Assembly (NCBI GenBank): GCA_029256005.1
Contig: JAQSYS010000134.1
Span: 1 to 5,621, forward strand
Reading direction: 5' to 3'
Origin: Sedimentibacter sp.
GTDB lineage: Bacteria; Bacillota; Clostridia; Tissierellales; Sedimentibacteraceae
Length of the DNA: 5,621 bases
Of this stretch, positions 4,537 to 5,621 are shown piece after piece. A program made the position numbers and the translations under genes. The notes beneath the pieces were generated by a model. That model was not told where the DNA came from, searched no databases, and saw only the letters and a program-made list of their open reading frames with translations. Position 1 is the first letter of the stretch, and the number at the start of each line of letters is the position of its first letter.

Positions 4537-5571
4537 ATGAAAGAGCAGCTTTTAAAGTTAAAGACTGAAGCGTTGGAACAAATAAAACAATGCAATGATA
4601 ATTCTGATATTGAAAAGATCAGAGTTCAGTATTTAGGTAAAAAAGGAGAATTGACTTTAATATTAAGGTCAATGGGAGGTTTGTCAGAGGAAGAAAGACC
4701 AGAAATGGGCAAACTGGCAAATGAAGTTCGAGCAATAATAGAAGAAGAAATAAAAGCAATAAAAGATGAAGTAAGTGCAAAGGAACATCAACACAAGACT
4801 AAATCTGAAATACTTGACATTACTATGCCTGGCAGAATTCCTGAAATAGGAAGAAGACATCCATTAATTCAGGCAAAGGAAGAATTAGAGAGCGTATTTA
4901 TGCGCATGGGATATGATGTAATAAGCGGTCCTGAAGTTGAAACAATAGGAAATAATTTTGATGACTTAAATGCTCCATATGACCATCCTTCCAGAGACTG
5001 GTCAGATACTTTTTACATATCTGAAGATTTATTGTTAAGAACTCATACATCTCCGGTAGAAATAAGAGTAATGAAAGAAGCTGTTAAGGAAAACAAACTT
5101 CCTATAAGAATGGTATGCACAGGCAGAACATTCCGCTTTGATGATGTGGATGATACGCATTCACCGATGTTCCATCAGATGGAATGTCTCGTAGTGGATA
5201 AAGGAGTAACATTAGCAAACCTAAAGGATTCTATTGACCAATTTGTTAAGGAATTATTCGGAAGCGAAATGAAAACACGTTTCAGACCACATAACTTCCC
5301 GTTTACTGAACCAAGTGCAGAGGTTGACGTATCATGTCCTATTTGTATGGGCAAGGGATGTCCGTCCTGTCATGGAACAGGTTGGAGCATGGAGCTATTG
5401 GGTTGTGGAATGACACATCCAAATGTACTCAGAAACTGTGGTATTGATCCTGAAGTCTATTCAGGCTATGCATTTGGTATGGGTATAGACAGAGTGGCAA
5501 TGGTTAAGTATGGAATTCCTAATATCAGATTGTTGTTTGAAAATGATGTTAGGTTCTTAAAACAATTCTAG
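4537..5571 (+). CDS. pheS: Phenylalanyl-tRNA synthetase alpha subunit
   Basis: Catalytic subunit of the alpha2-beta2 enzyme that charges tRNA-Phe. The 344 residues fit the family (about 340). An N-terminal helical coiled-coil arm (about 1-90), which contacts the tRNA, precedes the class II core. Motif 1 lies at about 105-135 (GRRHPLIQAKEELE onward). Motif 2 is GRTFRFDDVDDTHSPMFHQME (196-216; R197, R200, H213, E216). Motif 3 is GYAFGMGIDRVAM (310-322), with A312 at the place of E. coli Ala294 that shapes the amino acid pocket, and arginine R319. A Cys cluster CX2CX4CX2C (C267, C270, C275, C278) resembles a zinc knuckle and is common in clostridial PheS. ATG 4537 is chosen because AAGGAG (4526-4531) lies 5 nt upstream. 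The in-frame ATG at 4489 directly follows the terminator T run, has no ribosome binding site, and would add 16 atypical residues. It is controlled by the T-box and is followed by pheT 9 bp downstream. Confidence 0.97.
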   Translation: MKEQLLKLKTEALEQIKQCNDNSDIEKIRVQYLGKKGELTLILRSMGGLSEEERPEMGKLANEVRAIIEEEIKAIKDEVSAKEHQHKTKSEILDITMPGRIPEIGRRHPLIQAKEELESVFMRMGYDVISGPEVETIGNNFDDLNAPYDHPSRDWSDTFYISEDLLLRTHTSPVEIRVMKEAVKENKLPIRMVCTGRTFRFDDVDDTHSPMFHQMECLVVDKGVTLANLKDSIDQFVKELFGSEMKTRFRPHNFPFTEPSAEVDVSCPICMGKGCPSCHGTGWSMELLGCGMTHPNVLRNCGIDPEVYSGYAFGMGIDRVAMVKYGIPNIRLLFENDVRFLKQF

Positions 5572-5580
5572 GAGGTTATT

Positions 5581-5621
5581 ATGTTAGTACCTATTAAATG
5601 GATGAAACAATATGTAGATAT
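5581..5621 (+). CDS. pheT: Phenylalanyl-tRNA synthetase beta subunit (5' end only)
   Basis: Thirteen codons are visible before the window ends, reading MLVPIKWMKQYVD, which matches the usual PheT opening (MLVSLKWLKDYVD type). The ATG follows AGGAGG (5570-5575), which overlaps the TAG stop of pheS, with 5-nt spacing, so translation is probably coupled to that of the alpha subunit. PheT supplies the editing and tRNA-binding domains of the synthetase. Domain content cannot be checked here because the gene runs off the window. Confidence 0.93.
   Translation, partial: MLVPIKWMKQYVD

Noticed and set aside
1..5621. CRISPR array, insertion sequence, tRNA or rRNA gene, toxin-antitoxin or defence system
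   Set aside because: No direct-repeat array, transposase, tRNA-like cloverleaf or defence-type gene is visible; nearly all sequence is assigned to housekeeping genes and their control regions.

Overview
This is a low-GC, chromosomal housekeeping segment of a Clostridia-type member of the Bacillota (Firmicutes). The evidence is the A+T-rich codon use, strong GGAGG-type ribosome binding sites before most genes, consensus sigma-A-like promoters, a Phe-specific T-box leader, and the gene order infC-rpmI-rplT / potassium transporter / SPOUT methyltransferase / pheS-pheT. I cannot name the genus from the sequence alone.

Layout. Positions 1-1189 hold the translation-factor and ribosomal-protein operon infC (IF3, apparently starting at an AUU codon), rpmI (L35) and rplT (L20), closed by an intrinsic terminator. 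Positions 1190-1357 are a regulatory gap with a perfect AT palindrome, a near-consensus extended -10 promoter and a strong 14-bp hairpin in the 5' UTR. Positions 1358-4176 form a second operon: a KtrB/TrkH-type potassium channel subunit, its KtrA-type RCK regulatory subunit, and a SPOUT 2'-O-methyltransferase resembling YsgA/RlmP. Positions 4171-4536 hold a third promoter, whose -35 overlaps the stop codon of the methyltransferase gene, then a compact GC-rich palindrome and a complete T-box leader. Positions 4537-5621 hold pheS and the first 13 codons of pheT.

How the parts work together. The first and last operons serve protein synthesis: initiation, 50S assembly and charging of tRNA-Phe. 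The T-box can be read almost completely. It has a UUC specifier triplet, a K-turn-like element, a stem I distal loop, stem III, an antiterminator with a UGGU bulge that fits the A73 discriminator of tRNA-Phe, and a competing terminator. It therefore should switch pheST on when uncharged tRNA-Phe accumulates. I see no terminator between the methyltransferase gene and the T-box, so the T-box terminator probably also ends read-through transcripts from the potassium operon. The middle operon is a potassium uptake system, with the RCK protein gating the channel.

No previously undescribed system is evident. The observations worth a second look are small regulatory ones: the non-canonical infC start, the ktrB leader hairpin and upstream palindrome, the GC-rich palindrome at the start of the pheS leader, and the T-box serving two operons. 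Four natural gene starts (infC, ktrA, the methyltransferase, pheS) differ from the longest or conventional open-frame starts, and the reasons are given in the entries.
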